From positions 1 to 64,000 of the forward strand of contig NZ_NFMA01000001.1 in assembly GCF_002161175.1 (NCBI RefSeq): a stretch of DNA of 64,000 bases, read 5' to 3'. The notes beneath the pieces were generated by a model that made no database searches, was not told the DNA's origin, and was given only the letters and a program-made list of their open reading frames with translations. The position numbers were made by a program, and so were the translations under genes. This document shows positions 23,745 through 33,526 of this stretch, in pieces; within the stretch, counting starts at the first letter, position 1; each line of letters starts with the position of its first letter. This stretch comes from Flavonifractor sp. An100 (GTDB lineage: Bacteria; Bacillota; Clostridia; Oscillospirales; Oscillospiraceae).

Positions 23745-24915
23745 GCGGGGCTTCCTCCATGGGGAGGCCGAAGCGGAACACCGCTCCGCCCTCCGGATTA
23801 TTACCGGCGGCAAAGAAGCCGCCATGGGCTTTAATGATGCTCTGACAAACGGACAACCCAATACCCATTCCACGGGTGGAGTCGCCGGAAAGACTGCGGG
23901 GCAAAGGTTTGCCGCTTTGGACAGCCTGACACACCTCAGCAGATAGTCCCTTGCCGCGGTCCCGTACCTCTACGACAGCCCACTGATCCTGCCGGAAGAG
24001 GTGAAGAGTGATGTGTTCGGTGTCACCGGAGTGACGGATGGCATTTTCCAACAGGTTGACCATAACCTGTTTAATCAGCATAGGGTCCATAGGGAGGAAC
24101 AAAATATCATCGGACAAGTCTAACCCCACCTTGCAGCTGGGGAAGCGGCGGCGGGTGGTGAGGACAGCGTCGCCAGCTACCTCCTCCAACATCTCCTCAT
24201 GTTTTTTCAAGGGGATAGTGCCGTCTTGGATTCGGGTAACAGAGAGGAGATTTTCCACCATGATAATAAGGGTATCGGCATCGCTTTTGATGTCGTTGAG
24301 CATAGCTATATTTTTTTCAGAGGTCTCCGGGCTGCTGAGCAAGACGGAGGCAGCGCCGGAGATAGAGGTGAGGGGAGTGCGCAGGTCGTGGGAGACAGCC
24401 CGTAAAATGTTGCTGCGGATGGTTTCCCGGGCCGATTCCAGTTGGATGGCACTTTTCTCCTGATTCAACCGCTCGTTGAGCTCATAGAGGGCCTTGGTGT
24501 TTTTCTCCCGGCGAACGGCCTCGGCGGCCTGGAGTTTAACCCGGGCGGTGAGGGCGCATACCACGCAGGAGATGGCCACCATAGACAGCATGGCTACCGG
24601 ATAGCCGCTGTAGCTCAGGGAGAAGGCGGCATAGGGAACCATGAAAAAATAATTGATACAGAAGCCACTGACCAATGAGGCTAAAATGCCATACCAGTAG
24701 CCGGTAGTCAAAAGGGAGATAAAGACGACGGCCAGAACAAAGACAAGGGCAGAATTGTTTTCTCCCCCGGTATGGCCAATCAGCAGCCCACTGATCAGAT
24801 AGGCGGCGCAAAGAAAGAGGACTGTGACCAATATATTTCGTGGAAATTCCGGAATGCGGATAAATTGATCACGAAACCAATTATAGCACAAGCGAAAGGT
24901 TTTTCGCACGGGCAC
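23737..24915 (-). CDS. KdpD-like sensor histidine kinase lacking the KdpD sensor domain
   Basis: A 392-residue kinase: about four membrane helices of the DUF4118 type found in the middle of KdpD (residues about 20-120), a coiled linker, a HisKA domain with RAVSHDLRTPLTS and an HATPase domain with NLLENAIRHSG and RGKGLS. The N-terminal KdpD and universal-stress-like domains that respond to potassium and cyclic di-AMP in full-length KdpD are absent. Start choice: the GTG at 24915 has AAAGGAG 8 nt upstream; the ATG at 24933 and the frame to 25062 have no ribosome site. Confidence 0.85.
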   Translation of the reverse strand: MPVRKTFRLCYNWFRDQFIRIPEFPRNILVTVLFLCAAYLISGLLIGHTGGENNSALVFVLAVVFISLLTTGYWYGILASLVSGFCINYFFMVPYAAFSLSYSGYPVAMLSMVAISCVVCALTARVKLQAAEAVRREKNTKALYELNERLNQEKSAIQLESARETIRSNILRAVSHDLRTPLTSISGAASVLLSSPETSEKNIAMLNDIKSDADTLIIMVENLLSVTRIQDGTIPLKKHEEMLEEVAGDAVLTTRRRFPSCKVGLDLSDDILFLPMDPMLIKQVMVNLLENAIRHSGDTEHITLHLFRQDQWAVVEVRDRGKGLSAEVCQAVQSGKPLPRSLSGDSTRGMGIGLSVCQSIIKAHGGFFAAGNNPEGGAVFRFGLPMEEAPHD

Positions 24916-24972
24916 AGGATCGTCTCCTTTCATGAATGAGGCAAAGAGAAAAGAAAGTTGCATTTCTAAACT

Positions 24973-25001
24973 ATTATAGCAGAGAAGGGAAGGAACGTAA
25001 A
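24973..25001 (-). promoter_or_regulatory. Promoter of the KdpDE-like operon
   Basis: On the minus strand TTTACG (25001-24996), 17 nt, TATAAT (24978-24973). Confidence 0.75.
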
Positions 25002-25050
25002 GTAAAGGTAGGATTAAGAAAGTTTTTGTAGAAAAAAGAAGGGGATTTCC

Positions 25051-25079
25051 TTGTATGACCAAGAAAGGAGTGGTATAAT
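25051..25079 (+). promoter_or_regulatory. Promoter of pyrE
   Basis: TTGTAT (25051-25056), 17 nt, TATAAT (25074-25079), 62 nt before the start codon. I see no PyrR-type attenuator in the short leader. Confidence 0.75.
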
Positions 25080-25141
25080 AATTCGATTTCCATTTCGCCT
25101 ATACCTGGGCAGCCAGATTGAAAAAGTGAGGTTTGAGTATC

Positions 25142-25816
25142 ATGACCTATAAAGAGGAATTTATTACCTTTATGGTGCGTTCCGGCGTTTTGACCTTTGG
25201 GGACTTTACTACAAAGAGCGGGCGTAAGACCCCCTATTTCGTAAACACCGGAAACTACAAAACCGGAGCCCAGGCGGCCAAGCTGGGTGATTACTATGCG
25301 GCCTGTATTCAGGAGCACATGCCCCAGGGAATCACCTGTTTGTTTGGACCGGCCTACAAGGGTATCCCCCTGGCGGTGTCTGCCGCTGCCTCTCTGTACC
25401 GCAACTATGACCGGGACCTGCCTTACTGCTTCAACCGCAAGGAGGTCAAGGACCACGGCGAGGGAGGCTCCATGGTGGGCTATAAGCCCCAGGACGGGGA
25501 CGACGTAGCCATCATCGAGGATGTGGTCACCGCCGGAACTGCGGTGCGGGAGTCCATTGAGCTGTTCAAGCATGTGGCTAAGGTAAATATGAAGGCTCTG
25601 TTTGTCTCTGTGGACCGGATGGAGCGGGGGACCCGGGAGTGCTCCACCTTGGACGAGCTGCGCCAGGACTACGGTATCCAGGTCTTCCCCATCGTCACCG
25701 TGCGGGAGGTCATTGACTTCCTCCACAACCGTCCGGTGGATGGGAAGGTCTACATTGATGACGACATGAAGGCCAAAATGGAGGCCTATTTGGAGCAGTA
25801 CGGAGCCAAGCAATAA
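25142..25816 (+). CDS. pyrE: Orotate phosphoribosyltransferase
   Basis: Converts orotate and PRPP to orotidine 5'-phosphate in pyrimidine synthesis. The 224-residue protein carries the PRPP-binding motif as DDVAIIEDVVTAGTAVRES near residue 120 and the FGPAYKGIPLAV segment near residue 72. A TTG nine bases upstream is in frame, but the GTGAGG site fits the ATG at 25142. It stands apart from other pyr genes and is followed closely by radC. Confidence 0.93.
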   Translation: MTYKEEFITFMVRSGVLTFGDFTTKSGRKTPYFVNTGNYKTGAQAAKLGDYYAACIQEHMPQGITCLFGPAYKGIPLAVSAAASLYRNYDRDLPYCFNRKEVKDHGEGGSMVGYKPQDGDDVAIIEDVVTAGTAVRESIELFKHVAKVNMKALFVSVDRMERGTRECSTLDELRQDYGIQVFPIVTVREVIDFLHNRPVDGKVYIDDDMKAKMEAYLEQYGAKQ

Positions 25817-25853
25817 ACATTACAAAATATTAAAGGGAGAGGGTGAGGTAGCC

Positions 25854-26552
25854 ATGTCCGTTCATATGGGCCATCGCAAGCGGATGAAGCAGGAGTTTCT
25901 GGTCCGGGGACTGGAGGGGTGGCCAGATCACCGCATCCTGGAACTGTTGTTGTTTTACGCCATCCCCCAGGGGGACGTGAACAGTCTGGCCCACGAACTG
26001 GTGGAGCGGTTTGGTTCCCTGTCTGGGGTGCTGGATGCTTCGGTGGATGAGCTAAGTAAAGTGCCGGGCGTGGGGGAGCATACCATTACCCTTCTGAAGC
26101 TGGTCCCAGCCCTGGGTGGCTGCTATCTGGACCAGCGCAGCGGCCCGGGGGAGATCATTGATTGTCCGGAGCGGGCGGTGGAACAGCTCTCCCCCTACTA
26201 TTACGGGGCCCGGAATGAGATGGTCTATATCCTGTGCCTGGACAGCAAACGTAAGGCACTGGGCGTACGGAAGGTGTCGGAGGGCAGCATCTATGCCGCA
26301 GATATCAACATCCGCCGTATTGTGGAAGAGGCCATGGGCCTGCGGGCATCCGGCGTGTATCTGGCCCACAACCATGTGGATAACCTGGCCTTTCCCTCCC
26401 AGGCGGATTGGCAGGCCACCGACACTATCCGGGCAGCCCTGGCCGGAGTGGGCCTGAATCTCATCGACCACCTGGTGTTTGTGGATGGAGATGCCATCTC
26501 TCTGGAGCAGTCCCAGCGGGACGGCCACCGTCCCTTCTATCAGCTGTTATAA
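25854..26552 (+). CDS. radC: RadC-family JAB/MPN-domain protein
   Basis: A 232-residue member of the RadC family, whose cellular role is unsettled. The N-terminal half has a helix-hairpin-helix stretch (SKVPGVGEHTITLLKL) and the C-terminal half a metalloprotease-like JAMM motif: HNH near residue 164, then seven residues, Ser, two residues, Asp. The zinc-site spacing is intact, but the usual HNHPSG is HNHVDN here. It lies 37 nt after pyrE with a GGGAGAGGGTGAGG site, so the two may be cotranscribed. Confidence 0.85.
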   Translation: MSVHMGHRKRMKQEFLVRGLEGWPDHRILELLLFYAIPQGDVNSLAHELVERFGSLSGVLDASVDELSKVPGVGEHTITLLKLVPALGGCYLDQRSGPGEIIDCPERAVEQLSPYYYGARNEMVYILCLDSKRKALGVRKVSEGSIYAADINIRRIVEEAMGLRASGVYLAHNHVDNLAFPSQADWQATDTIRAALAGVGLNLIDHLVFVDGDAISLEQSQRDGHRPFYQLL

Positions 26553-26557
26553 ATTTC

Positions 26558-26599
26558 TTCGCTCCTTCTCCCAAAGAAAAAGTTCGGAGAAGGAGCGAA
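26558..26599 (+). terminator. Hairpin after radC
   Basis: A perfect 14-bp stem (26558-26571 with 26586-26599) and 14-nt loop. There is no T run behind it, so termination is possible but not certain; the uvrB promoter starts 7 nt later. Confidence 0.6.
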
Positions 26600-26605
26600 A
26601 ACTGC

Positions 26606-26634
26606 TTGTATTGGAACATTCGTTCTGATATAAT
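26606..26634 (+). promoter_or_regulatory. Promoter of uvrB
   Basis: TTGTAT (26606-26611), 17 nt, TATAAT (26629-26634). A LexA box fills the spacer. Confidence 0.8.
26614..26625. promoter_or_regulatory. LexA (DinR) SOS box
   Basis: GAAC-ATTC-GTTC fits the Gram-positive LexA consensus GAAC-N4-GTTC exactly and lies between the -35 and -10 of uvrB, so bound LexA would block polymerase. Confidence 0.8.
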
Positions 26635-26675
26635 GGGCCGAGAACGGAGAGACTAGCGGTAAGGAGGCGAGAAAT

Positions 26676-28643
26676 ATGGACCGGTTTGAAGTGGTTTCGG
26701 AGTATACCCCCAGCGGCGACCAGCCCCAGGCCATTGAGGCCCTAGCCAAGGGAATTGAGATGGGACTGGACGAGCAGACGTTGCTGGGCGTTACCGGCTC
26801 GGGCAAGACCTACACCATGGCCAAGGTGATCGAGGCGGTGCAGCGGCCCACCCTGGTGCTGGCCCATAACAAAACTCTGGCCGCCCAGCTGTGCGCGGAG
26901 TTTAAGGAGTTTTTCCCCAACAACGCGGTGGAATACTTTGTCTCCTACTATGACTATTATCAGCCCGAGGCCTACATTCCTCACACCGATACCTTTATCG
27001 AGAAGGACTCGGCCATCAACGAGGAAATTGACCGCCTGCGCCTGTCCGCCACGGCCTCTCTGCTGGAGCGGCGGGACGTGATTGTGGTGTCCTCCGTGTC
27101 CTGCATCTACGGCTTGGGCGAGCCGGAGGATTTTGAGAAAATGATGGTCTCCCTCCGGGTGGGAGCCGTTCTGGAGCGGGACGAGCTGCTGAAAAAGCTG
27201 GTGTCCATCCGCTATGAACGCAACGACATTGCCTTTGAGCGTAATATGTTCCGGGTCCGGGGGGATACCGTGGAGGTGTGGCCCGCCTACTGGAAGGACA
27301 CCGCCATCCGGGTGGAATTTTTTGGGGACGAGATTGACCGCATCAGTGAGATCAATGTGGTCACCGGCACCCCCATCCGCCGCCTGACCAACATCCCCAT
27401 CTGGCCCGCCACCCACTATGTCACCCCCAAGGAGAAGATGGACGCCGCCATCCAGGAGATCTATAAGGAGCTGGAAGAGCGGGTGGCCTTTTTTGAGGGG
27501 GAGAACAAGCTCATCGAGGCCCAGCGTATCAAGCAGCGCACCATGTACGACGTGGAGATGATGCAGGAGCTGGGCTACTGCTCCGGTATTGAGAACTACT
27601 CCCGGGTCATTGAGGGGCGTCCGGTGGGCTCGCCCCCCCATACCCTGCTGGACTATTTCCCCAAGGATTTTGTGCTCTTTATCGACGAGAGCCACGTCAC
27701 CTTGCCCCAGGTCCGGGCCATGTACAACGGAGACCGGGCCCGAAAGACCACCCTGGTGGACTACGGCTTCCGCCTGCCCTGTGCCTTTGATAACCGGCCC
27801 TTGAAGTTTGAGGAGTTTGAAAAGCGGGTCAACCAGGTGGTCTACGTCTCCGCCACCCCTGGGGAGTACGAGCGGACCCGGTCGGGACAAATTGTGGAGC
27901 AGGTCATCCGGCCCACCGGCCTGCTGGATCCCCGCATCCAGGTGCGCCCGGTGGAGGGGCAGATCGACGACCTCATCGGGGAGATTCATACCCGCACCGC
28001 CCGCTCCGAGCGGGTGCTGGTGACCACCCTGACCAAGAAGATGGCCGAGGACCTCACCGCCTACCTCCAGGGGGCAGGGATCAAGGTGCGGTATATGCAC
28101 CACGACATCGACGCCATGGAGCGTATGGAGATCATCCGGGATCTGCGACTGGGCACCTTCGATGTGCTGGTGGGTATCAACCTCCTCCGGGAGGGCCTGG
28201 ACCTGCCCGAGGTATCCCTGGTGGCCATCCTGGACGCGGACAAGGAGGGCTTCCTCCGCTCCGAGACCTCCCTCATCCAAACCATCGGACGGGCGGCCCG
28301 AAACGCCGACGGCATGGTCATCATGTACGCCGATACCATCACTCCCTCCATGCGCCGGGCTATTGACGAGACCGAGCGCCGCCGGGAGAAGCAGGACGCC
28401 TTCAACAAGGCCCACGGCATTGTCCCCAAGACGGTCATTAAGTCGGTGCGGGACCTACTGGAGATCGGGGTGTCCGAGAGCACCGACGCCGAGCGGAAGG
28501 GAGAACAGCCCGCCCTCACCAAGCAGCAGAAGGCCGAGCGTATCGCCCGGCTGGAGAAGGAGATGAAGGAGGCGGCCAAGATGCTGGAGTTCGAGCTGGC
28601 CGCCGCCCTGCGGGATCAGATTATCGAGCTGAGAGGAAAGTAA
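26676..28643 (+). CDS. uvrB: Excinuclease ABC subunit B
   Basis: UvrB verifies DNA damage handed over by UvrA and recruits UvrC in nucleotide excision repair. The 655-residue protein has Walker A GVTGSGKT near residue 38, the DNA-threading beta-hairpin [12 protein letters not shown], helicase motifs through GRAARN, and a C-terminal UVR domain ([22 protein letters not shown]) that contacts UvrC. TAAGGAGG precedes the ATG. The LexA box in its promoter indicates SOS induction. ybaK follows 4 nt after the stop and uvrA after that. Confidence 0.97.
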   Translation: MDRFEVVSEYTPSGDQPQAIEALAKGIEMGLDEQTLLGVTGSGKTYTMAKVIEAVQRPTLVLAHNKTLAAQLCAEFKEFFPNNAVEYFVSYYDYYQPEAYIPHTDTFIEKDSAINEEIDRLRLSATASLLERRDVIVVSSVSCIYGLGEPEDFEKMMVSLRVGAVLERDELLKKLVSIRYERNDIAFERNMFRVRGDTVEVWPAYWKDTAIRVEFFGDEIDRISEINVVTGTPIRRLTNIPIWPATHYVTPKEKMDAAIQEIYKELEERVAFFEGENKLIEAQRIKQRTMYDVEMMQELGYCSGIENYSRVIEGRPVGSPPHTLLDYFPKDFVLFIDESHVTLPQVRAMYNGDRARKTTLVDYGFRLPCAFDNRPLKFEEFEKRVNQVVYVSATPGEYERTRSGQIVEQVIRPTGLLDPRIQVRPVEGQIDDLIGEIHTRTARSERVLVTTLTKKMAEDLTAYLQGAGIKVRYMHHDIDAMERMEIIRDLRLGTFDVLVGINLLREGLDLPEVSLVAILDADKEGFLRSETSLIQTIGRAARNADGMVIMYADTITPSMRRAIDETERRREKQDAFNKAHGIVPKTVIKSVRDLLEIGVSESTDAERKGEQPALTKQQKAERIARLEKEMKEAAKMLEFELAAALRDQIIELRGK

Positions 28644-28647
28644 GACC

Positions 28648-29142
28648 ATGGCCAAGCAAAAAGAAGAAAAAACCAACGTTATGCGGGTGCTGGAGCAAAA
28701 GAGGATCCCCTACACCCCTCATACCTACGACCACGAGGAGGGGGTGCCGGTGGACGGGGCCACAGTGGCCCGGTCCCTGGGCCAGGACCCGGAGACGGTG
28801 TTCAAGACCCTGGTGGCCCGGGGGGTCTCCGGAGGACTCTACGTTTTTGATATCCCGGTGGAGTACACCCTGGACCTGAAAAAGGCAGCCAAGGCGGTGG
28901 GGGAGAAGTCCATCGCCATGCTCCATCAAAAGGAGCTGCTCCCCCTCACCGGCTATGTCCACGGGGGCTGCTCCCCGGTGGGCATGAAAAAGCAGTATCC
29001 CACGGTATTCCACGAGACAGCGGAGATCATTGACACCATTATGGTCTCCGCGGGCAAGATCGGCTACCAGGTGGAGCTGAAGCCTGCCGACCTCATCGCC
29101 CTGGTGGGAGGCTCCACGGCAGATTTAACTACCCAGGAATGA
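28648..29142 (+). CDS. ybaK: YbaK/EbsC-family Cys-tRNA(Pro)/tRNA(Cys) deacylase
   Basis: The YbaK family hydrolyses mischarged aminoacyl-tRNA, classically Cys-tRNA(Pro). The 164-residue protein has the usual length and pattern: VFKTLVARG with the catalytic-region lysine, a GGCSPVGMKKQYP loop and a C-terminal KPADLIALVGG. It starts 4 nt after uvrB stops and lies 49 nt before uvrA, so it seems embedded in the excision-repair transcript; a repair role is not implied by the family. Confidence 0.9.
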   Translation: MAKQKEEKTNVMRVLEQKRIPYTPHTYDHEEGVPVDGATVARSLGQDPETVFKTLVARGVSGGLYVFDIPVEYTLDLKKAAKAVGEKSIAMLHQKELLPLTGYVHGGCSPVGMKKQYPTVFHETAEIIDTIMVSAGKIGYQVELKPADLIALVGGSTADLTTQE

Positions 29143-29191
29143 CCGCTGCCCCCTCATTTCGTCATTACCTCATATCTAAAGGAGAAGCGCA

Positions 29192-32017
29192 ATGCATACT
29201 CATATCGTCGTCAAAGGCGCCCGGGTCAACAATTTAAAAAATATCGACGTGTCCATCCCCCGGGACAAGCTGGTGGTGCTCACCGGCCTGTCGGGAAGCG
29301 GCAAGTCCTCCCTGGCCTTTGACACCATTTACGCCGAGGGTCAGCGGCGGTATGTGGAGTCCCTGAGCTCCTATGCCCGGATGTTTTTGGGCCAGATGGA
29401 GAAGCCGGATGTGGACTATATCGACGGCCTGTCCCCCGCCATCTCCATCGACCAGAAGACCACCTCCAAAAACCCACGCTCCACCGTAGGCACTGTTACG
29501 GAGATCTATGACTACCTCCGTCTGCTCTGGGCCCGGGTGGGCACCCCCCACTGCCCCATCTGCGGCAAGGAGATCAAGCAGCAGACCATCGACCAGATCA
29601 TCGACCAGGTCCTGGCCCTGCCTGAGGCCACCCGGATCCAGGTCATGGCCCCGGTGATCCGGGGAAAGAAGGGCGAGCACGCCAAGATTTTTGAGGACGC
29701 CCGGAAGTCGGGATATGTCCGCTGCCGGGTGGACGGCATCGCCTACGATCTCAGCGAGGAGATCAAGCTGGAGAAGAACAAAAAGCATGACATTGAGATC
29801 GTGGTGGACCGCCTGGTCATCCGGGAGGACATCACCCGCCGCCTCACCGACTCGGTGGAGGTGGCCTCCAATCTGGCCGGGGGGCTGGTGGTCATCAATG
29901 TGGTGGGGGAGGACCGGGATATCCTCTTCTCCCAGAACTACGCCTGTGAGGACTGTGGGGTGTCCATCGAGGAGCTCACCCCCCGGATGTTCTCTTTCAA
30001 CAACCCCTTCGGCGCCTGTCCCACCTGTATGGGTCTGGGGTCCCAGATGAAGATCGACCCTGACCTTATCATCCCCAATAAAAATCTGTCCATTATTGAG
30101 GGGGCCATCACCGCCTCGGGGTGGAACAACATTAAATCCGACGGCATTGCCCGGATGTACTTTGACGCTCTGGCCAAGCGGTACAAATTCAAGCTGAATA
30201 CCCCCATCAAGGATCTGCCCCGTGAGGTGCTGGATGTGATTCTCTACGGCACCGGTGGGGAGAAGCTCACCCTCCACTATGACCAGCCCCGGGGACAGGG
30301 CACCCTGTACCAGCCCTTTGAGGGAATCGTCAACAATTTGGAGCGGCGGTACCGGGAGACCCAGTCCGACGGGGTAAAGCGGGAGCTGGAGGAGTGCATG
30401 TCCCAGTGTCCCTGCCCCACCTGTCAGGGGCGGCGGCTGAAGAAGGAGTCCCTGGCGGTCACCGTGGGGGGACTGGACATTGACAGCTACTGCCGCAAGA
30501 GCGTCACCGACGCCCTGGACTTTATGGAGCACCTGGAGCTCACCCCCACTCAAACCATGATCGCCGCCCAGATTTTAAAGGAGATCAAAAACCGCCTGGG
30601 CTTTTTGCGTTCGGTGGGTCTGCAATACCTCACCTTGTCCCGGGAGGCGGGCACCCTGTCCGGCGGGGAGAGCCAGCGCATCCGTCTGGCCACCCAGATC
30701 GGTTCCTCCCTCATGGGGGTACTGTATATTCTGGACGAGCCCTCCATCGGCCTGCACCAGCGGGACAACGACAAGCTGTTGGCCACCCTCCAGGAGCTGC
30801 GGGACCTGGGCAACACCCTGCTGGTAGTGGAGCACGACGAGGACACCATGCGCCAGGCCGACTATATCGTGGATATCGGCCCTGGAGCCGGAGTGAACGG
30901 AGGCCGGGTGGTGGCCGCTGGTACCCCGGAGGAGGTCATGAACACGCCTGGCTCCATCACGGGAGACTACCTGGCCGGAAGAAAGAAAATCCCCGTCCCC
31001 AAGGAGCGGCGGAAGGGGAATGGCAAGTACCTGAAAATCTTTGGGGCGGCGGAAAACAACCTGCGGGGGGTGGACGTGGCCTTCCCCCTGGGCACCTTTA
31101 CCTGCGTCACCGGGGTGTCGGGGAGCGGCAAGTCCTCCCTGGTCAACGAGATCCTCTATAAAAAGCTGGGAGCCGACCTGAACCGGGTAAAGGTCCGGGC
31201 GGGAAAGCATGACCACATCGAGGGGGAGGAGTACCTGGACAAGGTCATCAATATCGACCAATCTCCCATCGGCCGCACCCCCCGGTCCAATCCTGCCACC
31301 TACACCGGCCTTTTTAACGATATCCGGGACCTGTTTGCCTCCACCCCCGATGCCAAGAGCCGGGGTTACGGCCCGGGCCGGTTCTCCTTCAACACCCGGG
31401 GAGGCCGGTGTGAGGCCTGTACCGGCGACGGCCTTATCAAAATCGAAATGCACTTTTTGCCCGACATCTATGTCCCCTGTGAGGTGTGTAAGGGCAAGCG
31501 CTACAACCGGGAGACCCTGGAGGTGCGCTACAAGGGGAAGAACATCTACGAAGTGCTGGAAATGACGGTGGACGAGGCCCTGCCCTTCTTCGAGAATCTG
31601 CCCCGGATCTATAACCGGCTGAAAACTCTGGAGGAGGTGGGCCTGGGCTATGTGAAGCTGGGCCAGCCCTCCACGGAGCTGTCCGGCGGCGAGGCCCAGC
31701 GGGTGAAGCTGGCCACGGAGCTCTCGAAGCGCTCCACGGGCAAGACCATCTATATTCTGGACGAGCCCACCACCGGCCTCCACAGCGCCGACGTCCACAA
31801 GCTTATCGAGGTGCTCCAGCGCCTGGTGGAGAGCGGAAACACCGTGGTGGTCATCGAGCACAACCTGGATGTGATCAAAACCGCCGACCACATCATCGAC
31901 CTGGGCCCCGAAGGGGGAACGGGAGGGGGCACTGTGGTGTGTACCGGAACCCCAGAGGACGTGGCGGCCTGCCCGGAAAGCTATACGGGCCAGTATTTAA
32001 AGCGGATGCTGGAATAA
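29192..32017 (+). CDS. uvrA: Excinuclease ABC subunit A
   Basis: UvrA is the dimeric ATPase that scans DNA for distorting lesions and loads UvrB. The 941-residue protein has two ABC modules (Walker [13 protein letters not shown] near 31 and [12 protein letters not shown] near 640; signatures [12 protein letters not shown] and [12 protein letters not shown]), and the zinc-binding cysteines CEDC...CPTC and CEAC...CEVC. AAAGGAG precedes the ATG. Clustered with uvrB and so probably under the same SOS control; no separate LexA box was found in the short gap upstream. Confidence 0.97.
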   Translation: MHTHIVVKGARVNNLKNIDVSIPRDKLVVLTGLSGSGKSSLAFDTIYAEGQRRYVESLSSYARMFLGQMEKPDVDYIDGLSPAISIDQKTTSKNPRSTVGTVTEIYDYLRLLWARVGTPHCPICGKEIKQQTIDQIIDQVLALPEATRIQVMAPVIRGKKGEHAKIFEDARKSGYVRCRVDGIAYDLSEEIKLEKNKKHDIEIVVDRLVIREDITRRLTDSVEVASNLAGGLVVINVVGEDRDILFSQNYACEDCGVSIEELTPRMFSFNNPFGACPTCMGLGSQMKIDPDLIIPNKNLSIIEGAITASGWNNIKSDGIARMYFDALAKRYKFKLNTPIKDLPREVLDVILYGTGGEKLTLHYDQPRGQGTLYQPFEGIVNNLERRYRETQSDGVKRELEECMSQCPCPTCQGRRLKKESLAVTVGGLDIDSYCRKSVTDALDFMEHLELTPTQTMIAAQILKEIKNRLGFLRSVGLQYLTLSREAGTLSGGESQRIRLATQIGSSLMGVLYILDEPSIGLHQRDNDKLLATLQELRDLGNTLLVVEHDEDTMRQADYIVDIGPGAGVNGGRVVAAGTPEEVMNTPGSITGDYLAGRKKIPVPKERRKGNGKYLKIFGAAENNLRGVDVAFPLGTFTCVTGVSGSGKSSLVNEILYKKLGADLNRVKVRAGKHDHIEGEEYLDKVINIDQSPIGRTPRSNPATYTGLFNDIRDLFASTPDAKSRGYGPGRFSFNTRGGRCEACTGDGLIKIEMHFLPDIYVPCEVCKGKRYNRETLEVRYKGKNIYEVLEMTVDEALPFFENLPRIYNRLKTLEEVGLGYVKLGQPSTELSGGEAQRVKLATELSKRSTGKTIYILDEPTTGLHSADVHKLIEVLQRLVESGNTVVVIEHNLDVIKTADHIIDLGPEGGTGGGTVVCTGTPEDVAACPESYTGQYLKRMLE

Positions 32018-32045
32018 GCTGGAATTGGGGAGGGAAGGAGAAGCG

Positions 32046-32588
32046 ATGCTGGAATTTACGCGTATTACCGCCCCGGACCACCCCCTGTTTCCCCGGGCCT
32101 TTGCCCTGTATGAGGAGAGCTTTCCCATCCACGAGCAGCGTACCCGGGAGAAGCAGGAGAAGGTGCTCTCCCATCCCGATTACCGCTATGAGGTAATTTT
32201 GGAGGGGAGCTCCTTTGTGGGCATCCTCCTCTATTGGGAGTACCGGGACGGGCGCTATGTGGAGCACTTTGCCATTGATCCGGCCCTGCGGGGACAAAGC
32301 TACGGCTCCCAGGCGTTGCGGGCCCTGGGAGAGCGGGGACGGCCCATTGTGCTGGAGATCGACCCTCCCGTGGAAGCGGTGTCGGTGCGGCGGAAGCATT
32401 TTTATGAAAAGCTGAATTTTTGGGAAAATCCTTTTTCCCATATCCATCCCCCCTATCGGCCCGGCTTTCAGGGGCATGATTTGGTGGTCATGACCTACCC
32501 TAAACCCTGGGAAAAAGAGAAGTATGAGGCCTTTGCCTCCTATTTGGCAGACACGGTAATGGCCGACTGCCGGGATAGAAACAGATAA
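32046..32588 (+). CDS. GNAT-family N-acetyltransferase
   Basis: A 180-residue protein with the acetyl-CoA binding core of the GNAT fold: VEHFAIDPALRGQSYGSQALRAL (motif A) near residue 80, followed by a C-terminal strand and helix with YEKLNFW. The substrate cannot be told. GGAAGGAG lies 5 nt before the ATG at 32046; an in-frame ATG at 32025 lacks a site. It follows uvrA after 28 nt and precedes the small membrane transporter gene after 15 nt. Confidence 0.8.
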   Translation: MLEFTRITAPDHPLFPRAFALYEESFPIHEQRTREKQEKVLSHPDYRYEVILEGSSFVGILLYWEYRDGRYVEHFAIDPALRGQSYGSQALRALGERGRPIVLEIDPPVEAVSVRRKHFYEKLNFWENPFSHIHPPYRPGFQGHDLVVMTYPKPWEKEKYEAFASYLADTVMADCRDRNR

Positions 32589-32603
32589 AAGGCGAGGTAA
32601 TCC

Positions 32604-33101
32604 ATGGAAATTATTCAGTGGCTGACCGATACGACCCTTGGGAAAATGGTATTCACCATGCTGGTGTCCATGGTCCCCATTATTGAGCTGCGGGGAGGAT
32701 TGCCCTTTGGGGTGGCTCTTGGCCTGCCCTATCATCTGGCCTTCCCGGCAGCAGTGCTGGGAAACATTATCCCCGCCCCCTTCATCATCGTCTATATCCG
32801 GCGAGTGTTCCTGCTTATGCGCCGGTATCTGCCACGGCTCAACGGCCTGGTGGACAAGCTGGAGCGGAAGGCCCACCTCAAGGGACAGAAGGTCCAGCGC
32901 TACCAGTATCTGGGCCTGTGGCTGTTTGTAGCCATTCCCTTGCCCGGGACGGGAGCCTGGACAGGCTCTCTGGCGGCCGCCTTCTTGGATATGCGGCTGA
33001 AAAAGGCCCTGCCCGCTGTTGTGCTGGGCGTGCTCACAGCCGGATGCATCATGCTGGCCCTCACCCATGTGGGCATCAATCTGTTTTCCAGCACCGTTTA
33101 A
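32604..33101 (+). CDS. Small multidrug-export-family membrane protein (COG2426 type)
   Basis: A 165-residue protein with about four hydrophobic segments and the family features VPIIELRGGLPFG near residue 28 and PLPGTGAWTGSL near residue 118. The family is named for a presumed export role, but no substrate is established. A GGCGAGGTAA ribosome site precedes the ATG. It lies in a run of same-strand genes between uvrA and recD2. Confidence 0.8.
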   Translation: MEIIQWLTDTTLGKMVFTMLVSMVPIIELRGGLPFGVALGLPYHLAFPAAVLGNIIPAPFIIVYIRRVFLLMRRYLPRLNGLVDKLERKAHLKGQKVQRYQYLGLWLFVAIPLPGTGAWTGSLAAAFLDMRLKKALPAVVLGVLTAGCIMLALTHVGINLFSSTV

Positions 33102-33173
33102 AAGTTTGTTTGGGGCGGAGAACAGAAACGTTTATCCCTGTTCCGGCATAGGATGGCCCGGAGGTGTTGCCCT

Positions 33174-33506
33174 GTGGAGCTGTTGTTGGATGTTCTGATG
33201 GCCGGAATAGGGGCATTGGGGCTGGCCTTTTTGTCCTGGTGGTTGTTTGGACGGCTGCTGCGGCCCATCCCCGAGGAGAGCTTTCGGGTGGTGATCCCCG
33301 GCCGGGGAGAGGGAGAAGGGCTGGAGCAGACGGTGCGGGCCATCATATGGCTGCGTGGCCTGGGGCTTCTCAACTGTCCTGTGGTCATTGCCAATGTGGA
33401 CCTGACCGCGGAGGGCTGGGAGATGGCCCTGCGCCTGGCCCAGCGCTGGCCCGGGGTCGTGCTGTGGCCCATGTCTGATTTGGCAGATTACATGATACGA
33501 TCATAG
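33174..33506 (+). CDS. Hypothetical membrane-anchored protein upstream of recD2
   Basis: A 110-residue protein with one N-terminal hydrophobic helix (about residues 2-25) and a cytoplasmic part containing GRGEGEGLEQTVRAIIWLR and a VIANVDLT strand. I do not recognise a family. The start is taken as GTG at 33174 because GGAGGTG lies 7 nt upstream; an ATG at 33153 in the same frame has no site. It ends 20 nt before recD2, and the fold of the soluble part resembles a small alpha/beta unit, but no function can be given. Confidence 0.65.
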   Translation: MELLLDVLMAGIGALGLAFLSWWLFGRLLRPIPEESFRVVIPGRGEGEGLEQTVRAIIWLRGLGLLNCPVVIANVDLTAEGWEMALRLAQRWPGVVLWPMSDLADYMIRS

Positions 33507-33526
33507 AAGAGAGGAGGCGGAACCCA

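Noticed and set aside
26742-28415. A 557-residue frame opposite uvrB, and similar long frames opposite uvrA (29234-30553, 30575-31891)
   Set aside because: Same codon-bias effect; the plus-strand proteins match UvrB and UvrA along their full length.
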